Positions 1-10,035 of a stretch of DNA of 64,000 bases are shown piece after piece. Where the stretch lies: contig CM069593.1 of assembly GCA_035771175.1 (NCBI GenBank), positions 39,216,741 through 39,280,740 on the forward strand, read 5' to 3'. The notes below the pieces were generated by a model. It did not search any database and was not told where the DNA came from. It saw only the letters and a program-made list of their open reading frames with translations. Origin of the DNA: Paratinospora sagittata. Its lineage: Eukaryota > Streptophyta > Magnoliopsida > Ranunculales > Menispermaceae. Position 1 is the stretch's first letter, and each line of letters opens with the position of its first letter. The translations under genes and the position numbers were made by a program.

Positions 1-3000
1 GGTGTATATTTTTTTGCATCATCTTGTTAGCATTGTTATTATTGTGTAGTTTTTATTGATATGAGATAAACTCTGAGGTCAACTTTAGCTAGTTTCTGGC
101 ATCCAACCTAATTACTAGCTTGTATGTTGCAGAACAGAGCTTCAATAATGAAATTTATAGTAAGCTGTATTAAAGTAGACAATCCAGTTCTTTTCATATT
201 TGAAAAACATGTCCTTCACATGGTTTGCTCTACTTACATGCTTTTTGACACTGATTCCCATGGATGGGTTAGAAGGCTCAAGGTTTTTGGTGATTCAGCT
301 GCCTCATGCTTAAATATCAGAAAAGGAAAAAACATGATATATTCTAACAACTTGAAAAGCATATAGGAAATAGTATAATCAACCTACATCTTTTTTTATG
401 ATCTTTGTTAATGATTAATTAGTCAAGTTGAAAACCTGATGATTTTCTGACACTTTTGAACTGTTAAAAATTATAAAAACATACTAGTCTGTATCTCTAA
501 TTCAAGAATTTACAATAAACAGGTACTTTTAGGTTGTCACAGAGTAACTAAAAACTGAAATTATCTCATGGTACTTACGAAACTAAGTGGTAAAATGCTT
601 GTACCACAAGGTCTCAATCTCATACAGAAACCACAGTTCACTAATCAATAAAATAAAATGTATTTGATTTTTTTTATATCTGGACTTCATTTTGGATCTT
701 CTTCATGGTTGCTAGCTGCATATTTCTAGTCATCTTAAAAGTGACTGCACTCAATGTCCACCATCATCTTCATGGCCTCTACTTCCAGTTAGTCCTCTTT
801 CTTTTACTTTCACTTTTGATCTCTCTTCCCTTTCGTACTCATGCATATAAATATTATTTAATTAAGGAATCTAGCAAAAAAGTTGCCCAAGAAGTAACTC
901 AACATAGAAGCCTTCCTCTGCATCTACATTAAGTTTTCGGTGCTCTTTCCTTACTGGGTAATATTTAAGATTTAAATGTATAAATATCCTTTATGGATAA
1001 AATAATTTTCAAATAGAAATAGGAAAGTTTACTTCATTCATCATCCACAAGAGTTTCTTTTCCTATTCAATAGTTTTTAATACTATCATGTTATGGCTCA
1101 AATGTAATTGCTCCATTCTTGCCATGATGCTCCTTGGTTTTCCTTCTTCATGGTCAATTGTTGGCTCTACAAGCTATGTGCTGCGGGGCAGTTCAGAAAC
1201 AAGAAAAAGAACAATGAAAAGGAATTAAATCCGTGAAAATACTTATGTATTCTGTTTGGCCTTGGGCCAACATCCCTGGGCAGGACTGGTTAGAAGATCT
1301 TGATATGAATGAGAAGATTACAATGGTTTTGCTATACAAATCTTATCCCCATTTCATCCAAGCTCATGTATATGAGGACCTTGTTCTCTCTTTCTCCCTC
1401 CCTTTTATGTGGTATATATCAACCCAATCATACTCGATTGCTACTATGCCACAAACAAGTGGTGTTATTAGCTCGTTGTTCCTAGCCTTTTGTGTCAAGC
1501 AAATATACAGAAGCTTTTCTTGTACATTAGTTAGCATTCTATCTTTCATCAACTTGTCGATTTCAATGTTTTTTTGTGCCTACAAGTTGGGGAGAAACAA
1601 GTGAGATAGAAAGTAGCAACAAGCCATAGCAAGCACAGGATAGAGTATGGGCAGGCTAGGTACACAGAGGTCAACTTGGTATACTAACTTGGAGAAGTCA
1701 ATTAAGTTTAGCCACTTGCAACCAAAAAGCCTGACAAGTCACTTTTAAAGGGGCATTTGTTGCATATCTGACAAGGAAAATTGTTGGCGTATGATTGGTC
1801 AGGTGGGCATGTCAACATAAGAAGTATGTTAACTACAATTCAAGCGTATCATTCATTTAAAAAACCCTTGAGGAGCACTTTGTAAGAATGGGTCATTGGG
1901 GGTAGGTCAGATTTACATTGACTAAGAAAAGCTTGGACCCTTCACATAGAGATTGCATCCTTTGGTAATGCACGAAGCAACCCAAAATATCATCTTAAGT
2001 ACATACCTTGATAATAAAAGTGTTCAATCATTAGCTTCGAAGGGTTAAGTCAGCTTCACACCTAGTCCCCTTCACGATAGCTCTTGCCATGTTCTTTTAG
2101 GGGTCTCCTAGAAATAGCTGAGTTTTGCTCACCAAGGACCAGAATATGGCTGACCTAAGAAAAAGAAAAATACTGCTTTTCCTACCAAGCATATTACTAC
2201 TCTATTCCCATTCTAATCGATTCAAGCCCCAGTATACTTTTTCTCGACCCAATCACATTTGGTCTTGCAGATCCTCTATCTAACCTGAAAGTATTTGATC
2301 AGCCTATTAAATCTATTGGAGTAAACATGGAGAAGTTCTGGCCTGGCCTTGGCAAGGAGCACTTCAAGGCTATGTTTTGAAAAATAACTCATCTCACAAT
2401 CTCATCAATTAATATTTAACTTTGAGAACCATGTACTTGATGGAGTTTTTGGTTATGCTTTGGGTCAAAGACCTTCAAAATGATTGCTTGGTTCATCCAT
2501 CTTTGGTTCTAGCCATCCATCAAGGGAGAGATGTTGAGGAAAATATTGCATCGAATTAGAGCAAGATGAATATATGCCATTAAGATTGAAGAGGAAATTT
2601 TTTAAAATACTATTGGAGCATGTTTACGTATAAAGAATATTCAGAACATTTCTATAGAAAGAATTAAAAAGAGAAAAGAGTAGAAGTCCATGAAGCCGCC
2701 AATACTAACATTTATTATAATTCTTCATGTAATTATGTTATTTATAGCATTATTTATTGACATAGGCCATATATTTCATAATCATGTTAATGAATCTAGC
2801 TAAAATATACATCCCATAGTTTATGAAATATATCAAGTTGTAAAGGATATTGCAGTCTGTGATCTGGCAATCAGCTAATGGTCCTGGAGGTTACAAAGAT
2901 TTTGCAATCTCTCTTTTATTCTTTTCCGTCATTAAATATAAAGTAACAAGTCAATGTAATGCATCCATTACAATTTTCAATTAGATAGTGTATTGAAGGG

Positions 3001-3004
3001 TGAA
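1..3004. other. Intergenic stretch, no supported gene
   Basis: AT-rich DNA with only short open frames, the longest about 123 codons, none with a recognisable domain. One short stretch at 2291-2383 reads like protein on the plus strand (VFDQPIKSIG then MEKFWPGLGKEHFKAMF and a stop), but I cannot place it in a family or connect it to exons. It may be intronic or upstream DNA of the possible exon at 3366. Confidence 0.45.
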
Positions 3005-3007
3005 AAG

Positions 3008-3183
3008 GAGCCTTGGTGCAATGATAAGAGTTGTTGCCATGCGACCAGATGGTCACGTTCAAGTCGTGGGAACAGCCTCTTGCAATGCATGGTAAGGTTG
3101 TGTACAATAGAGCCAATGTGGTTCAACCCTTCCTCGGGACCCCACATAGGTGGGAGCTTCTTACACCAGGCTACCCCTTTATG
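3008..3183 (+). mobile_element. Au-type SINE (tRNA-derived)
   Basis: The head carries a pol III type 2 promoter: an A box at 3014-3024 (TGGTGCAATGA) and a B box at about 3056-3066 (CGTTCAAGTCG). The body then follows the Au SINE pattern (gccatgcgaccagatggtca, cctcttgcaatgcatgg, ttcctcgggaccccacatag) and ends near ggctacccctttatgg. The match to the Au consensus is from memory of the family, a widespread angiosperm SINE. No clear target-site duplication was found. It is diverged, so probably an old copy. Confidence 0.85.
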
Positions 3184-3365
3184 GTGTACCGAAGGGTTTG
3201 GATATTCTTCCGGGCACATTTTAAATTCATTTTGATAATTGGTGCTGTTGTCAAGAGGTTGAAAATCTAGTTGCATTAGCTTTTTGGGAGGATAACAATT
3301 TTGATTGGTGCATTCTGGCATGCTTCTCTCATTATGATTCTTACTTGGGCCTGTTTCATGAGCAG

Positions 3366-3430
3366 GAAAGAAGGTTTCAACAGATGAGGATGAAAACTTT
3401 GACGAGTTTCTTGAAGGAATGTTTCCATGA
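3366..3430 (+). CDS. Possible 3' terminal exon of an unidentified gene
   Basis: After a good acceptor (ttgggcctgtttcatgagcag) a 65-base exon reads KKVSTDEDENFDEFLEGMFP and stops at 3428-3430. The acidic, compact ending looks like a natural C-terminus. It enters in phase 1. I found no convincing upstream exon in 1-3365, so it may belong to a gene that starts outside the window or be an orphan fragment. The family is not recognised. Chance open reading over 21 codons is possible, hence the low confidence. Confidence 0.25.
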
Positions 3431-5439
3431 TAACAGCTGAATGAATGTGATCTATCTAATTAAGAATAATGCACAGAAATACTCAGCAGCCATGCTCAAA
3501 ACTAAATCAAGAGAAAATTTAGCTGGTTACTGCAATCAGCAAGATTTATGTTAAGATGGCACTGTTAGCTTGTCATTGTGATCACAGGCAACGATGAAAA
3601 CTTCCATGCCATGTGTGTGGGATGATGATGAACAAATATTGATCTACATAGACAGGCTTGATATCGGTAATGAGGTGCAAAGCAGGGAACTTGGTGTTAG
3701 TTTTGTTGAATATACCCAAGATAATGTTTCAATTAACTAGAAGCTCTTTGTACATATATGAAAGCACCTATGAAAGGAAGCACCTTTTTATTTTTTATCT
3801 TTTTGGGTTAAGTTATTTGATTGACAAACCTACCCAAGATCTGTTTTAGATGAAGTTGATGATTGATGTTAAGAATGGAGCAGGTCCTTGCAGTGCTGAT
3901 AGTTGCAGCGTTGTAGGCCTTTTTGTACAACCACCTTCACCATTGCATGAGCAGCACCAAGCCGCGCTCCCTCCCTCTTTAAAATCTTCTGATTCTTCTC
4001 TTGCTCCAAAGGTGAAAAAAAAAAAAAAAAGACCATTTGGATTTTGTTCAATGGTACCGGTGTAGTATATTTGAGTTGCACGTGATTTTTATTATAAATT
4101 AATTAAAATAAAATATTTTTTTAATTAAAAAAAAAGTGTGATTTTGTCTTTAGATATGATTAAGATGGGTAAAGTTCTATAAAAATAGGGATAGGAAAGA
4201 GTAAAAAGTTAGAATTTATATGGGTAAAATAAAAGAAAATCAGAATTAAAAAATAATATATTAATAATGTGAGTGTACATACATGTATTAATATTATAAT
4301 TATGATGCAAATACAAATAAATATAATATATATATATATATATTATACATTATTGTGAATGATAAGTGTACATGAATTTAACACAACGTTGTGATACTAT
4401 ATTGATGAGTAATTCTAGAACATTCAATGTGTATAATGAGTTGTGTGCTCAAAATGTGTGTTAAATAGCACTTTTCTAATACAATAAACTTTTTTCAAGA
4501 GTTCCCTTTAACTGGTGACTCCACCTCTCAGCCACACCTACAAATAGGGTGTGAGGGGATGAAATGTGGGAAATAGGGAAGGGGGTTTTTTGGTAAAAGG
4601 AAAATATTTTGAAAATATGTGTTGTTAATATTTTTTTTAAAAATTGTTGAATTATTTTGAATTACGCATTAACATATAATTTGAGGTAATTCAAGAACTC
4701 TCGTTGGGGTTGTTAGTTGTGATTCTCCGACAATAAGGGATTAGAATTGAAACAAACATAATAAAGGTGAAGGACTCCAACAGTGAAAGAGAAAGTGACA
4801 TTCACTAACAATTCAACTTGGAACAGTAGTAGCTTCAGATACTACGACTGTGTGAAGAACTAGTGACATTAATCAAGGAACAGTTTAACTTGGAACAGTA
4901 CTAGCTTGTGAAGAGCTAGTGCCAACAGTGACTGAAACATTCTCGTTTACTAATCTCAATGTTGGGGAGAAATAAGACTATGATTTGCAAAGTGTGCGGG
5001 ACAGTGGAGCTGCCCTTTTCACAAACATATGATAATCTCACCAACAACGTGAGCCAGTCCCATCAAAGATGAAAAAGATAATCAAATTCAGAAGAATCCT
5101 CTAATTTCTCATACTGTGAGTGCAGGTAAACAGAATCTCTACCTCAACAGTACCGCAAGAAGAAACCAAGGAACAAAACAGCAAATTCATTTTGTCAGAG
5201 GCTAACCCCAAGTTTTTACTATTTCACATCTTTCTACAGGGACAACAGGTCATTGATTTACGTTCCAAGTCAAAAATGCTTGGTCTATTTCTAGTAGTGT
5301 GGTTCTGAATAGCCTTTTATATTTTAATTCTTCTTTTCTCTTCTCTATATCTGCATTTCAACTAAATTAAAATATCAAAGACTAAACTTAATGAATTCCT
5401 TTAAGTAAATATCAAGTTTGTTGGGGTTTTTTTTTTTTT
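3431..5439. other. Intergenic stretch with an AT dinucleotide run
   Basis: No coding potential is seen. The stretch holds an A-rich run at 4016-4030 and an (AT)n tract at about 4326-4344. The short open frames at 3658-4081 are low-complexity or unsupported. Confidence 0.5.
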
Positions 5440-5695
5440 CTTTCTTTCTTTAATTTTTTGGGGGTTTCGGTAGGCTTTTTAGGCAGGCTTTGTGTTGTGT
5501 TATAAACCTGACTGACCCGATCAACCTGGCTATTACGTGAGTCAGTCAAGTTAGGCTTCTATGTAAATAGAGGTCGCTTGTCTCCTCTAAAAGTGTTGGA
5601 TAATTTGTCACCCGATTAGTGCGGGTTTTGTGGATTTTGGACCCAAACCCGACTCTACTTACCTAGGCTCACCTGATCTAATGAAAATGTTCAAG
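5440..5695. mobile_element. Degraded hAT-like terminal fragment
   Basis: A T-rich lead is followed by ACCCGA/TCGGGT-rich text (gactgacccgatcaacctgg, tttggacccaaacccgac). In angiosperm hAT ends such subterminal GGGTCGGG words are typical. No inverted-repeat partner or target duplication was found, so this is a remnant by resemblance only. Confidence 0.25.
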
Positions 5696-6146
5696 GTCAA
5701 CAATGGTGATATGTTGAGATAAAAATCACGAGCACATTATTAGTTGTACCACGAGCACATTAGTGCATGATGTTTTTTTATAAAAATAAAAATAAAAAAC
5801 AAATTCATATGCAAAATATGGAAAATGACAAAAGCTTTGCATTATTAGTTGTACCAAGTTGTGCATGCCACTCCGTAGACCTATTAGATTTGTATTGGTG
5901 CAGGTCCATCATTAGAGAAATAAATAAACCTGTTGGTGGAATGAAGAAGCTCAAACTATAAAATTTAGAGGGATCCTTGTAACATTATAGTAATACAAAA
6001 ACGTTTTCCTAATAATGATAAGTAATGCAAAACGTAAAGCATACGATGATTTATACACTAAGTTAGATACAAAAGAATGAAAAAAATATTACATATAAAC
6101 TAGTAAAATTAAGAAAAGAAAAAGAATTTTTTTTTATTATATTAAA
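5696..6146. other. Intergenic, nothing recognised
   Basis: AT-rich. A 64-codon plus-strand frame at 5767-5961 has no recognisable features. It ends at the retrotransposon end at 6147. Confidence 0.5.
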
Positions 6147-7208
6147 TGTCACTCTGTCCGGACGAGCTTAAACTGGTGGGACACTCACAGGTGGGGCGCG
6201 AATGCATTATAACAGTTACCGAGTGCGCAGGTACACAATTAAGTACAAATCTGATTTCATTAATTTTAGAATGTATTTTGTACAAAAATGTAATTGAGGG
6301 AACGTCCTCCTAAAATCTCCCTAATAAATAAGCAAGAGGTACAAAATAAGGGCCCAAACACCTCCACTCAATCCACCCTAGACTCCTATAAAAATGGTTA
6401 ACAACGGGGTGAGCTATTGCCCAGTGGGTAAAATAGTTCATGAATATGACAATTAATAAAGAAGACTTCATAATCAAACATCACATATACACAGCATATC
6501 ATCATAAACAGTACAACATGGCTTAACAAGAATGTATGCATAACACTGTCTCGTAATGATTTTGTGATCGCTCATCGCTCTGAATTCACATACAGATGTC
6601 CATTCTCATGTAATCCTGGGTTCACATTGTACGTCCATATCTAGGAGAAACATCAATAATAATGAGCACAATTGCTCCAATAACTATTCCACATATCACA
6701 AATCACTTACATCCCTAGGTGGTTCTTATTTCATGTATGATGACTATGCATGTGCAGGTCCGGTCTTTACTAATATTAGACAGAATTTGGTAATGTCTGG
6801 TGATACTTATCAGGGTCAACATCACCTCGTGCGTTGTTAGGATGTCTAGTGTCACTTATACAAGCATATAGTTTTCAAATAGGACCAACCAGACCAGTCT
6901 TCAGGTTGAGAGGTGGAAACACAAGGTCTCACTTAAATACCAAGTCTTTTAGAGCAGCAAGCTGCCTCCCGTTCACTATTCAAAATTACTGAGGACAAGA
7001 CTAAGTCTGGTTGAGTCAAATTGACCACTAATCCGGCGTAGTAACAGTGTACTACATAGACTCCAAATATTAAGGCATAACTATGATATGTATGAACATT
7101 ATACGCAATAATGCAATGTAAATGAATAATAGACATAATGATAAATGAATGAAAATTTTATTAAAGGCCATAAGACACGCAAACCTATGTTTCGTTTCTC
7201 ACCTTCAA
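6147..7208 (-). mobile_element. LTR 3' part (family C), left copy
   Basis: Begins TGTCAC and matches 24097-25161 nearly throughout, including gcgcgaatgcattataacag, gagctattgcccagtgg and taaatgaataat. A more decayed fragment lies at 39815-40095. Family orientation is minus, judged from the PBS beside the right copy. Similarity to the right copy stops near ccttca at 7208. Beyond this point on the minus-strand upstream side lies a promoter-like region, so the full LTR may reach further right. The flanks do not give a matching target duplication. Confidence 0.7.
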
Positions 7209-7504
7209 ATAATCAAGGTCTTAAGATATGTAATGAAGTACAAGTGTATCTCTCATGAACTACTTCTCAAATTCTTTCTTCAACAAGATTGATATCAAGT
7301 ATAGATCAATGCTGAGAATTTGAGTAGATACCAGATCAAATAGATTTTCAAAGATAAAGTATAATTGAAACACAATATGTAAATTTTTTGAATATATAAA
7401 CTTAGAATGTTTGAAAACTTTTGAGAGATTAAAAAACGACTAACATTCAAAAAGTTTTTGGCACAATAAAAATTATCGGCAAATTGTTTGATTCAAAGTG
7501 TTGG

Positions 7505-7512
7505 TATTTATA
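7505..7512 (-). promoter_or_regulatory. TATA box of the retroelement promoter
   Basis: Minus-strand TATAAATA in the context GGTCTATAAATACC, with a C/T-mixed leader downstream and the repeat array about 270 bases upstream. Identified by motif and position only. Confidence 0.45.
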
Positions 7513-7784
7513 GACCTGTTAGACAATAGCCGTTAGACATTTGAAATTCAAATATAGTGTGAACGTTTACACAACGGCTAGAATGTTATATGAAAATGGC
7601 AACTGCAATTTTCACTAACATTCTGGTTCTTTTCAGATTACATTAAAAAGGAAAGTTTTAGAAAAACTTATTTCATGTATCAGAAAAGATCTCTGAAAAA
7701 TCTGAAAATGACTCTGTGCAAAGATCTGTTCCGAAATAGTAGACTGATATAGTGTACTTGTTAGAACAGTGACGGTTGTTGAAT

Positions 7785-8475
7785 TAACGTCCTGATTCTA
7801 TAATCAGCGTCCTGACGCAGAATATCAACTTTGCCGTTTTGTTCCTTGAGGGTGCTCATTATGTATAAGCGTCATGCTAAACCATGAAGTGAGGGCGCTA
7901 CGAATTCGTAAGCATCCTGACTTTCTTTGCCACAAGTGACTAAACCCTGAGGGCGCTAATGCACAGTTAGCTCTTGACTTTGTTTTAAAAACAATTAAGT
8001 GCATGAGGGCGCTACTTTCCGAGTAAGCGTCTTACCAGTTAAAACATAAAACACAACATGTGGGTGCTGCAACTATGTAAGTGTCCTACCACATATTTAA
8101 AATGTTTGAAGAACAATACACAACGCGTTGAAGGACAATCAACGTCCTAGAAGTTATTAAGTTGATTCCCAAAGGTAAGGGCGCTCCTATCCAGGTAGCG
8201 TCTTGATAGATTATTCAACTTATAACTATCAGTGTCCTCAAAGATACATTCTTTGAAGAACTTTAGGAATCTTTCCGTAAGCTGAAGCTGAGTTACTGTC
8301 CTAGCTACTTCAGAGGTTGACTAAAGGGAGGCTGCTACTTACAAGTAAGCGTCTTAATGAATCAGTTCAATTCAACCTTGAATGTTATTAGCGTCCTAAT
8401 GAACTATCAGCATCCTGACTTATCAAGTTCAGGAGAGCATTGCTAACTCATTAGCGTCCTGAAAGACTCTTGAAA
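7785..8475. repeat. Array of small GC-rich inverted repeats
   Basis: About a dozen irregular units pair GAGGGCGCTAC with GTAAGCGTCCTGAC some 10-25 bases apart. Examples are 7891/7909, 7949/7966, 8005/8023, 8061/8077, 8167/8183 and 8330/8348. The second half is close to the reverse complement of the first, so each unit could fold. Isolated AGCGTCCTGA words also occur (7806, 8395, 8452). Spacing between units is roughly 50-100 bases and not fixed. Confidence 0.7.
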
Positions 8476-9037
8476 AATAGTTTTGACTCGCGATTAAAAA
8501 TACGATAAATGCGAATAAAAACTCGGTAAATTTCAAGATAGACAAAAAAAAAATTAAATCATTTGAAATATCGTAAATCGTAAGATTAAAACATGTAGAT
8601 ATGCAAGTGGTTTGTGCATGGTTTTGGAAAACGTTTGAGCAATGTCGATTAGAGAAAGGTATACCTTTAATACAGTGTATTTCTCATAATCGTTAAATTC
8701 AACTCTTTATTATGAGATCTTCAATAAGATCTTCGCGCTGGAGTTGAATGACTTGAACGTTGATCGAAAGATGAAAACTTAAAGCTTGATCGAATTGTTC
8801 GTGTGAAGTGATCTTGAAATCATTATATGATCATTGAAGTCTTTTTTATTGAAACGATATTGAACGGCTGATATGATTTTCAGTTCCTTGATCAAATCGT
8901 TCTTTGGCATTTTGCTTTCCTGAGGTGCTGAGATAGGTTCTTGATAAAAGCGCGTTAGCACCGAAAGTGATTTTGTTTGTGATCATCAAAATATACTTCA
9001 TCAAGTATACTTAGGGGCATGCTAAGTGATGAACCTC

Positions 9038-9495
9038 TTAGGTTAATCGCTGGTAAGGTCTCTGAATTATACTATGGCCGGTGGAATCCTCAACATTATC
9101 AAACAATGGAGAGTCAATGGAATCTAGTTCGTCCGCAGAAGGTTCAGACATTTTCCTGACAAATCGTGGTGTAGGACACTGCAAGTTGCATCGTTTCAGG
9201 GGAGGTAGGTTGAGTGGCAGAATGTTTTTTCGTGCGGTTGCCCGAATTTGGCCGCCTGACAATTTTGTTAGGAAATCCTGCCAGGATGAGGGGACTGGAT
9301 TGTTTTGGGCAATCTCGTTACGATATAGCCCTACACGCTTTGGCAATAAGGATCGTTGCCGCTGAGGCGAGGGAGTTGGTGAAGCAAAGAAATTGTGGTT
9401 TTTTCTGAACTTGAAGAAGTCTCCATTGGTTGCCAAACAGTCCATGGCGTGTATGGTTCATTACTCTCGTCGATGTTGTTTTCAGACGTTTGCAT
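9038..9495 (-). pseudogene. Frameshifted ORF between pol and the LTR
   Basis: A minus-strand frame opens with MQTSENNIDESNEPYTPWTV at 9495 and stops after about 54 codons. From about the same point another frame continues (GLYRNEIAQNNPVPSSWQDF onward) to a stop at 9038, so one frameshift would give a product of about 150 residues. It is hydrophilic, rich in Ser, Pro, Asn and Glu, with no membrane segment or known motif. It lies 120 bases after the chromodomain stop of the gypsy element. Function and family are not recognised. It could be an extra 3' ORF of the element or part of another repeat. Confidence 0.35.
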
Positions 9496-9617
9496 GGTAA
9501 TTTAAATGAAATGATATATTAAGATATTGTAAACTAAGTTTCATATTTTCATTGATTAGTGAAATAGTACAATGTATCACATCATCAATTATTACTAAAA
9601 AACAATTCAGGGTATGT

Positions 9618-10030
9618 CTATTTAATTATATTTTCTAGTTCCCAAGTTGTTTCTTCTACTCCGTGGTGATCCCAGAGTACTTTTACAAGGGGAATGCTAC
9701 ATCGCCTCAGTTCTTGAGTTTTCCTATCCAGAATTTGTATCGCTCTCTCCTGATATTTGTTTCCTTCTTCAACCCGGACCTCGACCAGATGGACAATATG
9801 TGAAGGATCAGGATGGTACTTTCGAAGCATGGATATATGAAAAACGTCATGAACTTTGGACATGGATGAGGGAAGGGATAGTCGATAGGCTAGTTTTCCA
9901 ATACGTTCGACGATCTTAAATGGGTCGATATATCGTAGAGAGAGCTTTCCTTTGATCCCGAAGGGTTTGACACCTCTTGTAGGCTAGACTTTTAGAAAAT
10001 CAAAATCCCCTTTGTCAAATTCTAGAGGCT
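9618..10030 (-). pseudogene. Tekay-like pol C-terminus with chromodomain (element A)
   Basis: Reads the end of a Ty3/gypsy integrase: a GVKPFGIKGKL-type segment, then VHDVFHISMLRKYHPDPSH and a chromodomain-like end (QILDRKTQELRRCSIPLVKV, then ETTWELENIIK, stop at 9618). In chromoviruses this tail steers integration to certain chromatin. At 10031 the reading is cut by a solo LTR. The rest of integrase resumes at 12863, where the Q-S-R-QKSYADKQ segment would join directly to the PLEF/SLEFDKGDFDFLKV segment here. A stop after FLKV shows decay. Confidence 0.85.
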
Positions 10031-10035
10031 ATCTC

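Larger units (their letters stand above)
7209..9037 (-). mobile_element. U3-like region of a minus-strand retroelement
   Basis: On the minus strand this stretch carries a TATA box (TATAAATA at 7512-7505), upstream of which lies a GC-rich repeat array (7785-8475) in otherwise AT-rich DNA. Downstream it runs into the family C R/U5-like sequence at 7208-6147. The layout (repeat array, TATA, R/U5) is what a long LTR would show. It lies between the pol end at 9618 and the LTR end at 6147. No second copy of this part exists in the window, so assignment as U3 is inference. A plant pararetrovirus-type promoter region is the alternative. Confidence 0.4.

Noticed and set aside
1233..1604. A 123-codon plus-strand ORF
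   Set aside because: No domain, no splice context and a competing antisense frame. AT-rich chance reading is likely.
3008..3080. A tRNA gene
   Set aside because: A and B boxes are present, but there is no cloverleaf or acceptor stem, and the body continues as an Au SINE.
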